Assembly (NCBI GenBank): GCA_016710685.1
Contig: JADJVC010000002.1
Span: 930,001 to 994,000, forward strand
Source: Flavobacteriales bacterium
GTDB taxonomy: Bacteria; Bacteroidota; Bacteroidia; Flavobacteriales_F; PHOS-HE28
Direction: 5' to 3'
DNA length: 64,000 nt
The notes beneath the pieces are model-generated. The model was not told the DNA's origin and made no database searches. It worked only from the letters and a program-made list of their open reading frames with translations. The translations under genes were made by a program, and so were the position numbers. Below, piece by piece: positions 37,405 to 48,700 of the stretch; position 1 is the stretch's first letter, and each line of letters opens with the position of its first letter.

Positions 37405-37511
37405 TCCACTTTCCTGTCAGATTGAAGCAGCCTTTTTGAACGCAAGTAATTGAACGACTGACTCACGCCCCAAGGTCAGGCTCAACAGAGGGAAGAGTAA
37501 ATCGGCAATCT

Positions 37512-37895
37512 TTATTTGTCCCTAACAATGACGAAACAAAGGATTGAAGAAATCAATGTCACAGCCGTGCCGGCTATTTGTTCGAAAAGGTTGTTTGCAA
37601 ACAAATTCCCTATGGTGTTTATGCCAAACACGAATACGAATGACCATAGAACGATGCTGACCACCTTGTTTGAGAAATGCTGCTTAATGTAACCAGCCTT
37701 CTGAAGTATGGTGAAAAGCAAGAACGCATTGAAACAGATTGAAATGGTTTCAAAGACATACATCTCCATTTCGTTTGCCAATTTGCCACCCCAGACATTT
37801 CTATAGTCGATCAACTGCGTAAGAATTGAAAAATGCAAGAGCAGCGCTGATATAAGTATGACTATCATCGCATTGCAAGCCGATTTCTGCGTCAT
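37512..37895 (-). CDS. Small membrane protein of unknown function, AT-richer than neighbours
   Basis: The 127-residue protein has four predicted membrane helices (AMIVILISALLLHFSILTQL; ISICFNAFLLFTILQKAGY; VVSIVLWSFVFVFGINTIGN; GTAVTLISSILCFVIV). Similar four-helix proteins with a NTIGNLFA motif occur widely in Bacteria. Its base composition is visibly AT-richer than the flanking genes. It is the last gene on the minus strand after the phosphopantetheinyl transferase, 57 bases downstream, and might belong to the NRPS operon. A TTG at 37937 would extend it. Function unknown. Confidence 0.7.
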   Translation of the reverse strand: MTQKSACNAMIVILISALLLHFSILTQLIDYRNVWGGKLANEMEMYVFETISICFNAFLLFTILQKAGYIKQHFSNKVVSIVLWSFVFVFGINTIGNLFANNLFEQIAGTAVTLISSILCFVIVRDK

Positions 37896-37952
37896 GGGAT
37901 ACTGGAATTCGTTTCGCTCCCGCTCGGATTTGTTCAACCGGTGCTTCTCAAA

Positions 37953-38699
37953 CTACGCCCCAAAGAACCGCACTCCAAATTCCCCTTCCGCGGCCAAGCT
38001 CACCAAATGGTGCGTGCCAACCTCGAAGGTCCGCACATGGTATTCCGCCGCTGCCATCCGCACAAATTCCGGGTGGGAAATGGTGAGATCGTTCAGCACA
38101 CGGCCCACCTCAAGGCTGTGCAGGTCGTCCATCAGGCCCACACCGCAGGCTTTCAGCACGGCTTCTTTGCGCGTCCACAGTTCAAGAAAGCGGCGCTTGC
38201 TGTCCTTTGCGGCAGCCATTCCAGCCACTTCGTTCGGTGTGAAATAATGTTCCGCCACGCTCGTGTGGTCGGTGCTGCGGTGCAGCGTCTCAATGTCAGC
38301 GCCTACGGGTTGTTGCGCCAAGGCTACGAGCAGGCCGTCTTTGGTGTCGCTGAGGTTGAAGTGGACCGGGTTGCCGCGTAGGAACGGCTTACCGAATTCA
38401 CCGCGTTGCAATTCCAGTTTGGTGGGGTCCGCGTTCAAGTGCCGGCCCAAAATTTCACGGAGCAAGCCGTGCCCCAGAATGAAGCGCTCGCGGTCGTGCA
38501 CGAAACGGAAGCGGTCCGCACGTTGTAGCTCTTCCGCGTCCAAAAGTTCGGCATAGCGGGTTGCGCGGTCCTGGAGGTTTTCCAACGGGGCATACCAAGC
38601 GACTATTTCCGAAGGATTCGGCGACGCATCCGCATGTTCACGTAACCGTGCTTTTTCAGGCCCGGAACAATGCACGGTCAACGCCCGGCCCTTTGCCAT
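37953..38699 (-). CDS. Sfp-type 4'-phosphopantetheinyl transferase
   Basis: The 248-residue enzyme attaches the phosphopantetheine arm of CoA to the active-site serine of carrier proteins. The hallmark motifs are PVGADIETL near residue 131 and FLELWTRKEAVLKACG near 170, with FNLSDTKDG before them. It starts one base after the stop of the C-A-PCP-TE synthetase, so it is translated from the same mRNA and is the likely activator of the three carrier domains in this cluster. Confidence 0.93.
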   Translation of the reverse strand: MAKGRALTVHCSGPEKARLREHADASPNPSEIVAWYAPLENLQDRATRYAELLDAEELQRADRFRFVHDRERFILGHGLLREILGRHLNADPTKLELQRGEFGKPFLRGNPVHFNLSDTKDGLLVALAQQPVGADIETLHRSTDHTSVAEHYFTPNEVAGMAAAKDSKRRFLELWTRKEAVLKACGVGLMDDLHSLEVGRVLNDLTISHPEFVRMAAAEYHVRTFEVGTHHLVSLAAEGEFGVRFFGA

Positions 38700-38700
38700 G

Positions 38701-41700
38701 TTAAACGGCTTCCACAGCGTGCTTGCTTACCGCACGGTCCAAGCTGGCGGAGAGCTCTTGTACCAAGCGCACCACGCCGGGGTCCTTGATCAAGCTGTAG
38801 TGGTCGCCCGGTAACGTATGCAGGTCCAAACCGCCCTTTACCAATTCCTTCCAGCCCATGTCATCCGGCCCTTCTGAGCTGCCGGCTTTGAACACCGTTA
38901 CCGTACCGTTGTAAGGCTTAGGTTGGTAGGCATTGATTGCGTTGTGGTACGTATCGATGATGTAGAAGTGCCTCAGTCGGGGTGAAGCCACTTTGCCGGT
39001 CGTTTTCAGTGCGCGTTTCACCAGGTAGCGCATGACCAGGTTCTTCAGCGGAAAGTGGATCTTCTCGTGCCGTTTCATCACTTCCATGAACTGCTCCGGG
39101 GCGTACATGTCGAACATCGCAAGCAGCGGCACTTGGTGGCCTTCCGCCGACAACTGACGCGCCATTTCGTATGCGACGATGCCCCCGAAGGAGTAGCCGC
39201 CCAGCAAGTATGGGCCTTCGGGACGGATCGTCTTCAGCTCCTTTATGTAGTGCGCCGCGATGCTCTCCACGCTGGTGTACTGGATGCGCCGGCCTTCCTC
39301 GGCCTGGTGGAAGAAGGCGTAGTACGGCTGGTCGTTTCCGAGGTAGCGGCTGATGTGGTGGTTTGCCTCATCGCCATGCACGCAGAAGAACGGTATGCGG
39401 TCGCCATCCGGCTGCACGGGTGCCAGGTTTTCCAGGCCGCTGGGCATGTTTTTGCCTTGAATCAACTTCGCGAAGCCGGCCACGGTGGGCGCTTGGTACA
39501 GGCTGTTCAACGGCAGCGAGACCTTGTATTTTTCATCCACTTTCGCCAGCAGTTCAATAGCGATCAGCGAGTGTCCGCCTAAGTCGAAGAAATTGTCATG
39601 TACGCCCAATTTTGGCACACCGAGTTTTTCGGACCACAAGGCCGCTAATTCTGTTTCAGTTGCGTTTCTTGGTGCGACATATTGCACTTGCAACGTTTGC
39701 GTGCGCAGCTCCGGCACAGGCAGTTTCCGCTTGTCCACTTTGCCGTTGGGCGTTAGGGGCAGCTCCGGCAATATCATGAACGCAGTGGGCACCATGTGGC
39801 TGGGCAGCTGCTTGCGCAGATAGTCGCGCACGCCGGTTATGAAGGTCTGCTGTGCATCCACATCCCCTTCCATGGCCCCCAGCTCTTTTGGGACGAGGTA
39901 GGCCGTTACCTGCTTTTCACCGGGCATGTCGGTGCGCACCATCACAACGCGGTCTCGCACTTCGGGATGTTCGCCGATAGCCTCTTCAATTTCACCGAGC
40001 TCCACGCGGAAGCCGCGCACTTTCACCTGCCCGTCCGAGCGGCCAATGAAGTCGATGTTGCCGTCCGGGAGCCAGCGTACAAGGTCGCCGGTGCGGTAAA
40101 GTTTCGCGCCGGGAACAGTGCTGAACGGGTCGTCCACGAAGCGCTCGGCAGTGAGTTCAGGCTGGTTCCAATAGCCCAGGGCAACGCCATCGCCACCGGT
40201 GTACAGTTCGCCCTTTTCGCCTACGGCCACAGGGCGCATGTCGGCGTCCACGATGTGTGCGGTGGTGTTGTGCAGCGGCTTACCGATGGGCACGCGCACC
40301 TTCAAGGCCGCCTCGTCGTTGATTGAGAATGTGGTGGTGAACGTGGTGTTTTCCGTGGGGCCGTAACCGTTGATGAGCACATCTGGACCCAACGTGCGCA
40401 AGGCGCGTTTTACGTGCGGAAGGCTCAGCACGTCGCCGCCGCTGAGGATGTGCTTCAGCCCGCGCAGGTCTTCCAAATGCCCGTCCACCATCAGGTTGAA
40501 AAGGCCGGCGGTGAACCACACGGTGGTGACCTTGTGTTGCTTGATGGTGGTGACGATCTCCTGCAAAGTGGGCTTGTGCTGCGGCTGCAACACCAAGCGC
40601 GCGCCATTCAGCAGTGCCCCCCAAAGCTCCAGCGTGGAAGCATCGAAGGAGATGTTCGAAAGTTGCAGAAAGACAAGCTCCGGCCCGAAAGGCAGGAAGT
40701 CCTGCCCCTTCACCAAACGCACTACGGCGCGGTGCGGCACCACCACGCCTTTGGGCTGGCCGGTGCTTCCGCTCGTGTACATGATGTAAGCGGGGGACAG
40801 TGCTGTTCCCTGCGGACCGCTAGTAGTTGGTGCTTCATCGCCGATCTCGCCAAGTAATACTGTTTGCGCAGGGTTCTCCGGCAGCATTTCCAACAAGTGT
40901 TTCTGCGCCAGCAGCACTTTCACGCCGGTGTCTTTGAACATGTATTCCAGCCGTTCCTTGGGATAGCCGGGGTCGAACGGCACGAACGCCGCACCGCGCC
41001 ACAACGCGGCCAGCATGGCGGCCACCATGTCCGGGCAACGGTCGCTGCAAAGGCCCACCAGATCGCCGGGGCCAACGCCCGCGCGCTCCAGCATGCCCGC
41101 GATCACAAGCACGCGCTGCTTCAATTCACCGTAGCTGGTGCGCGTATCGCCCATTTCCAAGGCGGTGCGTTCGGGGTGTGCGTCGGCAGCTTCCATGAAC
41201 AAACGGTCCATGCTGCTGTCGCGCGGATAGGCGGTGCGTTGGCCGTGCCAAGCGGGTGCTGGCGGCGCGGCCACTTCGGTGCTCCATTGCTCGGCCATCA
41301 AAGCACCGATGGTGGCGGTTGGGCTTTGTGCGACCCGCTGGACCAGCTCGCTGAACTGCGTCATCCAACCACGCACGGTGCTGGCATCGAACAGGTCGGT
41401 GTTATAGCTCCACTCCAGCGTTAAATGCTCGGAGCTGCCGGTGGCGTTGAGGAACAGCTCGAAGTTCTCGTACTGGCGCGGATTGCTAACGAAGTGGTGG
41501 GAGAGGCCCTCGAAGGCTACCCCGTCGTCCATGTTCATGTCGATGTTGAACACTACCGGCACCAATGGAATGCGACCCGGTTCGCGCGGCACTTTCAACT
41601 TCCGCAGCAGCGTTCCGAAGGTGTAACGTTGGTGGTCGAAGACGTCCAATACGGCGGTGCGGCGCGCTTTCAAGTAGATGTCGAATCGCTGCTCATCGTC

Positions 41701-42669
41701 CATTTCCGCACGCAGGGCCAGCAAATTCACGCAGTGGCCCACGAGGTGCTTCATGTCCAGATCGCTCTGCCCTGCGGCAGGCAGACCAACAACGATGGTG
41801 TGGTCGCCGGTGAGCTTGTGCAGCAACAGCTCGAAGGTGCTGAGCAGCGTGGTAACAAAGCTGGCGCCATTGGTTGTGGCAACTGTGCGCAGGCCTTCGA
41901 TCAACTTGGTGTCCAAGGGTAGGTCAATACGTTCGGCGTTGAACGTTTTCCGCAATGGACGAGGGCGATCCACGGGCAGATCGAGCCGGGGAACAGGGCC
42001 TTGATGCAGCTCGCTCCACCAGTTCTCAACGGCTTTTTGTTCCGGGCTTTTAGCGAAGGAATTCATCGCCAACACGTAATCGCTGAACGGCACTGCAGCC
42101 GGCAATACGGCTGGTGCATGGTTCTTTTCGGCGTTGTACAACGTGCTCAATTCCGCCATCAGCACACCGATGCTCCATCCGTCCAACACGGCGTGGTGGC
42201 CGCTGAGGCGGATGATATGCTCCTGCGGTCCGGTGCGCAAAAGCATGGCGCGGAACAGCGGACCGTGTACCAGATCGAACGGCGTGGTAACGTCGACGGA
42301 GCCGAAATGTGCCAGCTTTTTTTCCCGCGTGGGCTGATCTAAATTCGAAAGGTCCTCGAAGGGGATGTCCAGCTCCGCTTCGGCTTGCACGATCATGCGC
42401 GTACCGTTCGCGCTCAACACGCTGCGCAAGCTTTCATGCCGAACTACCAGGGCTTTCAATGCTCGCTCCAATGCGGCTCGGTCCAATTCACCCGTCAACA
42501 CCAACGATACGCTTTCTACGTATGCGCAATTGGCGTCATTGCCCATTTCGCTGGCGGTGAACACCTCTCGCTGTGCTTCCGTAGTGGGTATGGTGAGCAG
42601 TACGGCAGGGCCTGCGAACGGATCGTAATCCACCGGCACGGTGTTGGTCGACGGGGTGAATTTCTCCAT
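38701..42669 (-). CDS. Nonribosomal peptide synthetase C-A-PCP-TE (terminal module)
   Basis: The 1322-residue synthetase has a condensation domain (residues 20-450, HHAVLDG at 158-164), an adenylation domain (about 480-960: YTSGSTGQPKG, GYGPTEN, YRTGDL, NGKVDKRKL), a carrier domain with phosphopantetheine Ser about 1034 (DLGGHSL), and a type I thioesterase with Ser about 1160 in GYSFGG, Asp about 1187 and His about 1290. The binding-pocket residues read approximately D-A-L-W-L-G-G-T-F-K, close to aliphatic (Val-like) codes; this is tentative. It lies 37 bases downstream of the NRPS-PKS gene and should accept its product, add one amino acid and release the chain. Confidence 0.94.
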   Translation of the reverse strand: MEKFTPSTNTVPVDYDPFAGPAVLLTIPTTEAQREVFTASEMGNDANCAYVESVSLVLTGELDRAALERALKALVVRHESLRSVLSANGTRMIVQAEAELDIPFEDLSNLDQPTREKKLAHFGSVDVTTPFDLVHGPLFRAMLLRTGPQEHIIRLSGHHAVLDGWSIGVLMAELSTLYNAEKNHAPAVLPAAVPFSDYVLAMNSFAKSPEQKAVENWWSELHQGPVPRLDLPVDRPRPLRKTFNAERIDLPLDTKLIEGLRTVATTNGASFVTTLLSTFELLLHKLTGDHTIVVGLPAAGQSDLDMKHLVGHCVNLLALRAEMDDEQRFDIYLKARRTAVLDVFDHQRYTFGTLLRKLKVPREPGRIPLVPVVFNIDMNMDDGVAFEGLSHHFVSNPRQYENFELFLNATGSSEHLTLEWSYNTDLFDASTVRGWMTQFSELVQRVAQSPTATIGALMAEQWSTEVAAPPAPAWHGQRTAYPRDSSMDRLFMEAADAHPERTALEMGDTRTSYGELKQRVLVIAGMLERAGVGPGDLVGLCSDRCPDMVAAMLAALWRGAAFVPFDPGYPKERLEYMFKDTGVKVLLAQKHLLEMLPENPAQTVLLGEIGDEAPTTSGPQGTALSPAYIMYTSGSTGQPKGVVVPHRAVVRLVKGQDFLPFGPELVFLQLSNISFDASTLELWGALLNGARLVLQPQHKPTLQEIVTTIKQHKVTTVWFTAGLFNLMVDGHLEDLRGLKHILSGGDVLSLPHVKRALRTLGPDVLINGYGPTENTTFTTTFSINDEAALKVRVPIGKPLHNTTAHIVDADMRPVAVGEKGELYTGGDGVALGYWNQPELTAERFVDDPFSTVPGAKLYRTGDLVRWLPDGNIDFIGRSDGQVKVRGFRVELGEIEEAIGEHPEVRDRVVMVRTDMPGEKQVTAYLVPKELGAMEGDVDAQQTFITGVRDYLRKQLPSHMVPTAFMILPELPLTPNGKVDKRKLPVPELRTQTLQVQYVAPRNATETELAALWSEKLGVPKLGVHDNFFDLGGHSLIAIELLAKVDEKYKVSLPLNSLYQAPTVAGFAKLIQGKNMPSGLENLAPVQPDGDRIPFFCVHGDEANHHISRYLGNDQPYYAFFHQAEEGRRIQYTSVESIAAHYIKELKTIRPEGPYLLGGYSFGGIVAYEMARQLSAEGHQVPLLAMFDMYAPEQFMEVMKRHEKIHFPLKNLVMRYLVKRALKTTGKVASPRLRHFYIIDTYHNAINAYQPKPYNGTVTVFKAGSSEGPDDMGWKELVKGGLDLHTLPGDHYSLIKDPGVVRLVQELSASLDRAVSKHAVEAV

Positions 42670-42706
42670 GGTTGTCGCGCGCTTGGTGGCGGCGGCGGGG
42701 GCATGT

Positions 42707-45700
42707 TCATACTTCCTCTTGCACTAATATCTTGAATTTTGCGGGGCGGTCTGCATCGGGCACGTACGAGGCCGCGTCGCCTTTTGGCGTGCGTCCCAGT
42801 TTGGCGCCTTTCATCGGCGGCTCATCGCCTTCCTCAATGCGTTCTTCGGGCTTTTGGGCTTGCCCGTTCAAGGTGCTGTTCACCGTTTCAATGGGGTAGG
42901 TGCGCTCCGGCATAAAGCCGCTGGCGCGCAGTTCCACGCATGTTTTTTCCAGCGTTTCCAGGATCATCGCCACGTCCGCTTCGGTGTGCGCGGTGGTCAG
43001 GAAGTGCGGGAAGTCCAGCACGTGTACGCCGTGGTAGCGCATCAGGAGGAAGAACAATTCCGTGTAGGAAACGCTTTCGTCGTACTTGGTCTTGAAGGCG
43101 CTGCCGAAGTTGACCCAGCGGTAGGGGAGCTGGTACTTGTCGAACAGGTCGTTCGCGCTGCGCACCATGGCACCGGTGCGGTCGTTGAGCTTTTCCTGTA
43201 ATTCCGGGCCGCCATCTTTCATGTGGACCAGCGCGGCTTTGGCGGCGGCCATGGTGAGCGGGTGCCGCACGAAGGTGCCAGCGAAATACGTAACGCCCGA
43301 AGGTGGTACACTGTCGTCGCCGAACTGCCAGAAGCCACCGTCCAATGCGTCCATCCAGTGGCTGGTGCCGATCATGGCGCCGATGGGCATGCCGCCGCCG
43401 ATCACCTTGCCGTACGTGCCGATGTCTGCCTTTATGCCGAACAGTCCTTGCGCGCCGTTGGGGTGCATGCGGAAGCCGGTGATCACTTCATCGAAGATCA
43501 GCGCGGCGCCGTGTTGTTTGGTTATCGCACGCACTTCGCGCAAAAAGTCCACCGGGCGGAATTCCATGCGGCGGCTCTGCACCGGTTCCACCAGCACCGC
43601 TGCGGCTTCGTGGCAGCGCTCGCGGATGATCTCCAGACTTTCCGGGGTTCCGTAGTCCAGCACTAACATGTTAGCTACGGCCTCAGGCATAATGCCGGGC
43701 GCGCCGGGGTAGCTTTTCTTGCTCTTGCTGCCGCGAATAATTACTTCGTCGTTGATGCCGTGGTAGCTGCCGCTGAAGGAAATAATGAGGCTACGGCCGG
43801 TTACGGTGCGCGCCATGCGCATCGCGCCCAGCACGGCTTCACTGCCCGTATTGCAGACGGCGGCGCGTTCCCCACCAGTGAGTTCGCAAAGCAAATGCGA
43901 CACCTCAGCCGCCAACGGATGCATGGGACCGATCTCCGCACTGGCGTCCAATTGCGCGTGACAGGCTTCGCGGATGAAGTCCGGCATGTAGCCGAACATG
44001 CTGCTGCCGAAGCCGCTCAAAATGTCCACGTAATTATTTCCGTCGATGTCCGTGAGGTGGCAGCCACGGCTCTTGTCCACTACCACTTGGTACACCAGTT
44101 CCTTGCTCTGTGGCTTGAAGCCGGTCACTACGCGCGGGTCCGCCATTTCCTGGCGGTGCTCCTGTGTGAAGGCTTTGCTCTTGGCGGTCTTTTTCGTGTA
44201 ACGCTCGGTGAATTCGGTGAACCATGCCCGCTGTTCCGGCGACATGTCGTCCGTTTTCTCTTTCACGATGCGGGCCTGTGCACCGAACACTTTCTTCAGC
44301 TCCGGCGCATCTTCCAGCGCATTTACCGCCGTAGTTGTTGTTGTAGTTCCGTTGGTAGCAACGGGCTTCGCAACCGCCGCAGCACCACCAACGTGAGGCA
44401 GCAAATAATCTGCAAGCCGGTCCAAGTTGGCGAGTTCTTCGTTCAGTTGGCGGAACGTCACTTTCACGCCGAATTTCCGCGTGATGGACGTGGCCACTTG
44501 TGTCAAGAAGAGCGAGTCCAGTCCCATTTCCAGGAAGGTCTCCTGCGGGCTGGCATCAGCGAGTTCTAAGCCGGAGCTTTCTTCCAGCAGTTCCTTAATG
44601 CGGCGGATCAATCCGTCTTTCGGTGTGGCATCGTCGGCATGCGCAGCTGCTTCGCGAAGTGCTTCGTCGATCGCTTCATCGCCGGCATGCGTAGCGCCGG
44701 TGGCCAATTGCCCCAAGGGTTCTACCCAATGCCGCACGCGCTCGAAAGCATAAGTGGGCAATGAAATCCGTCGGCGGTCTTCGCGTTCGAAGAACACCTT
44801 GCGGTTAATCGCGATGCCACTTTGCCACAGCCCACCGATGGCTTTCAACAGCGCGGTGAGTTCTGCTCCATTGCCGCTTTCGGCCCCCATGGAAGGGATG
44901 GCCGCCTGCTTTTTCGTATCGGAGGCTTGTCGCTTGGCCAAGGTGGTCGCGGTGTTGCGCGGACCCACTTCCAGCAGCACGCGGTCGCCTTGTTCCCACG
45001 CGAATTTCACGGCTTGTGCAAAGCGCACCGTGGCACGCAAGTGACCGCTCCAGTATTCGCTGCTGGTGGCTTGGTCGTCCGTGAGCCACGAAGCCGATAC
45101 GGTACTGATGATGGGGATGCGCGGCGCATTCAACCGGATGTCGTCCACCACGCGTTCGTAAGGCACAACCATGGCGTCCATCATCGGGCTGTGGAAGGCA
45201 TGGCTGGTGGCCAGCAACTTGCCTTCGATGCCTTTTTCCTTCAACGCTGCCAGCAACTTTTCAATCGCTTCTTTCGGTCCGCTGGCAACGCACAGTTTGG
45301 GTCCGTTGTTGGCGGCAATGCTGCACCCTTCAGGCAGCATCGGCAACACGTCTTCTTCCGCCGCGCGCACGCTCAGCATACTTCCGCCGGGCAGGGCCTG
45401 CATCATGCTGCCGCGCTGGCTTACCAGCGTTACCGCGTCTTCCAGCGTGAACACACCGGCCAAACAGGCTGCTGCGAACTCGCCGATGCTGTGCCCCATC
45501 ATGGCCTCGGGTACAATGCCCCAGTGCATCCACAATTTCGCCAAGCTGTACTGCACGGTGAAGAGTGCCGCCTGCGTGTTTACCGTCTGTTTCAATGTTT
45601 CCGCCGCAGCTTCCTCTTTGCCTTTCGCGGGGAAAAGGATGGCCTTCAAGTCGGTGTTCAACGCCTTGTTGAACAGCGTGATGCACTGGTCGAAATGCTG

Positions 45701-48700
45701 CGCGAAAACAGGTTCGCTGGCGTGCAGGTCGCGGCCCATGCCCACGTATTGCGAGCCTTGACCGGGGAACATGAACACCACGCCGGGCGCGGCCTGGTGC
45801 AGTTCCTTGGTGCTGATGAAGGCCGGGTCCTTCGCGTCGATGGCGGCGATGACCTCAGCAGCTGTTCCGCCGGTGATGAGCCTGCGGTGCTTGAAGGACC
45901 TGCGCCCCATTTGCAGTGTGAAAGCGGCATCGGCAAGTGATGCACCGCGATTGCCTTGTAGCCACTCGCGGAAGTTCGCGGTCATCGCGTCCAAACTGGC
46001 GGTGCTCTTGGCGCTGAGCAGGAAGAGCTGCTTGCTGCGCGAACCACCACTGCTTGGCCTCGCGGGTGCTTCACCGAGGATGACGTGTGCATTCGTGCCG
46101 CCCACGCCGAAGCTGGAAACGCCGGCCACGCGTGGCTTGGAAGTGCGTGGCCAAGCAAGGTTTTTCTCCGCTACGCGGAATGGCGAATGTGCAAAATCGA
46201 TGGCCGGGTTGGGCGTTGCGAAGCCCGCGTTGGCCGGGATAACACCGTGTTGCAGCGCCAGCGAAGTTTTGATCACCCCGGCAACGCCTGCAGCGGCCGT
46301 GGTGTGGCCAATGTTGCTCTTGATGGAGCCGAGGGCGCAATGCTGCCCGGCCGATAATCCGTTGCCATTTCCACCAGTGAAGGCCAAGGTCAACGCTTCC
46401 ACCTCGATGGGGTCGCCGAGCGGTGTGGCCGTGCCGTGCGCTTCCACGTAGGTTACCTGTTCCGGCAAAACGCCCGCGTCGGCTTGCGCCAGCGCGATCA
46501 CTTCGGCCTGGCCGCGCACGCTGGGCGCGGTGAAGCTGGCTTTGTCGCTGCCGTCGTTGTTGAGCGCTGCGCCTTTTACCGTGGCGTAGATGTGGTCTTT
46601 GTCGGCAATGGCATCGCTCAGGCGTTTCAAGATCACGGCCCCTACGCCGTCGCTGAAGCTGGTGCCTTTGCCGTTGGCATCGAAGGTGCGCGTGCTGCCG
46701 TCCGGGCTGTACATGCCGCCTTCGTTGTACAAAATGCCGCTCTTGATGGGCACGGTAACAGCGACGCCGCCAGCGATGGCCATGTCGCATTCGCCATCAC
46801 GCAACGCTTTCGCCGCTTGGGCAATCGCGACCAAAGAGGTGCTGCAAGCGGTGTGAATGCTCAATGCCGGGCCGCGCAGGTCGAACTCAAAAGCAAGCCG
46901 TGTGGCGATGTAGTCTTTTTCATTCCCGGTCATCACCTGGAACTCGCCCACTTGGCCAATAAGATCGGGTGGCCCAGCACGTTGCGGGTGTAGTAGGTGT
47001 TGTTGCCCATGCCGGCGTACACGCCGATCATGCCGGGGAACTGCGCGGGATCGTGCGCGGCATCTTCCAACGCGCCCCAGGCGGTTTCCATGAACACGCG
47101 TTGCTGCGGGTCCATCAACGCCGCCACACGCGGATTTATGCCGAAGAACGCTGCATCGAATTTGTCCGCATCACTGATCACGCCACGAGCGGCCACGTAA
47201 TCCGGGTCGTTTCGCAGTTCGTCCGGAATGCTGGCATCGAGGTCTTCGCGTTTCCAAGTGGAAATGCAGTCCTTTTTCTCCAACAGGTTTTCCCAAAGTT
47301 GGCCTACATCACTTGCTCCGGGGAAGCGCCCGCTCATGCCGATGATGGCGATTTCCTCGCGGTCAGCGCCTTTGCGCACACCTTGGCGGGCAGCGGCCAT
47401 TTCCGCAGGGGAACGGCCGTTCGTGCCGCCTTCCAGGTAGGTGGCGCAAGCCCGGATGGTCGGGTGCTGATAGAGTTTTACGATGGGCAGTTTGAAGCCC
47501 CGCGTTTCCAATTGGGCCACGCAGGAAATGCTCAGCAACGAATTGCCGCCGAGGTCGAAGAAGTTGTCGTCGATACCCACTTTGTCAACCCCCAAAAGGC
47601 TGGCCCACACGGCGGCTATGGCCTCTTGCAATTGGGAAGTGGGTTTCACATAAGGCACGTCCAGGTCGGGGCGTTTCACATCGGGAGCAGGCAGCGCCTT
47701 GCGGTCGATCTTGCCACTGGGCGTGCGGGGGAATTTGCTCACGGGCACAAACGCCGCGGGCACCATGTAATCGGGCAAGAGAGCGCCCAAGTGGGTGCGT
47801 AATTCGTTGGTGGAGATGGACTTGCCACCGGCATAGTATGCAACTAGTCGCTTCAGGCCGGGAATGTCTTCGCGCACGCTGGCCACGGCCTGTTGTATGT
47901 CCGCATGTTTTTCCAGTGCAGCCTCGACTTCGCCCAGCTCGATCCGGTAACCGCGAACTTTCACCTGGCCGTCCATGCGGCCTCTGTAGTCGATGTTGCC
48001 GTCCTGCATTTCCACGGCGCGGTCGCCGGTCTTGTACAGTCTTCCTCCCGGGGTGAAGGGGTCGGTCAGGAATCGTTCGGCGGTGAGATCATCCCGACCG
48101 GTATAACCTTGGGCCACACAAGCTCCACCGAGGTACAACTCACCTTCAGTGCCTTGCGGAACAGGCTTCATTTTTTCATCCAGCACCAGCAGCTTCACGT
48201 TGTCGATCGCTGTGCCGATGGTGGGCAGTTCCGGCCAAAGTCCCGGATCGCCTTTCAATTCCAGTTCGCTCACTACATGGCCTTCCGTCGGGCCGTATTG
48301 ATTGCAGAAACGGCAACCTGGCAGTTGTTTGAATAATGCCGAAATAGCCGGTGTGATGCGCAATTGTTCGCCGCTGGTGAACACTTCGCGCAAGCTCTTG
48401 GGCACTTCGCCGGTGCGTTGCACGGCCTCGGCCAAGTATTGCAGTGCCACGAACGGCACGATGATCCGGTTGATGTCCTCAGCGATCACCTTGCTGAGCA
48501 GCTGTGTGGAGTTGAGCCGGTCCTCGTCCGTGATCAACACCAAGGTGCCGCCTTGTGCGAAGGTGGTGAAGAGCTCCTGGAAAGAGACATCGAAGCTGAT
48601 GGGCGCGAACTGCAGTGTTTTAGACCCGGCCTTCAGGATCGAGGTGCGCAATTGCCAATTGATCAAGTTCGCCAAAGCACCGTGCGGCATGGCCACGCCT

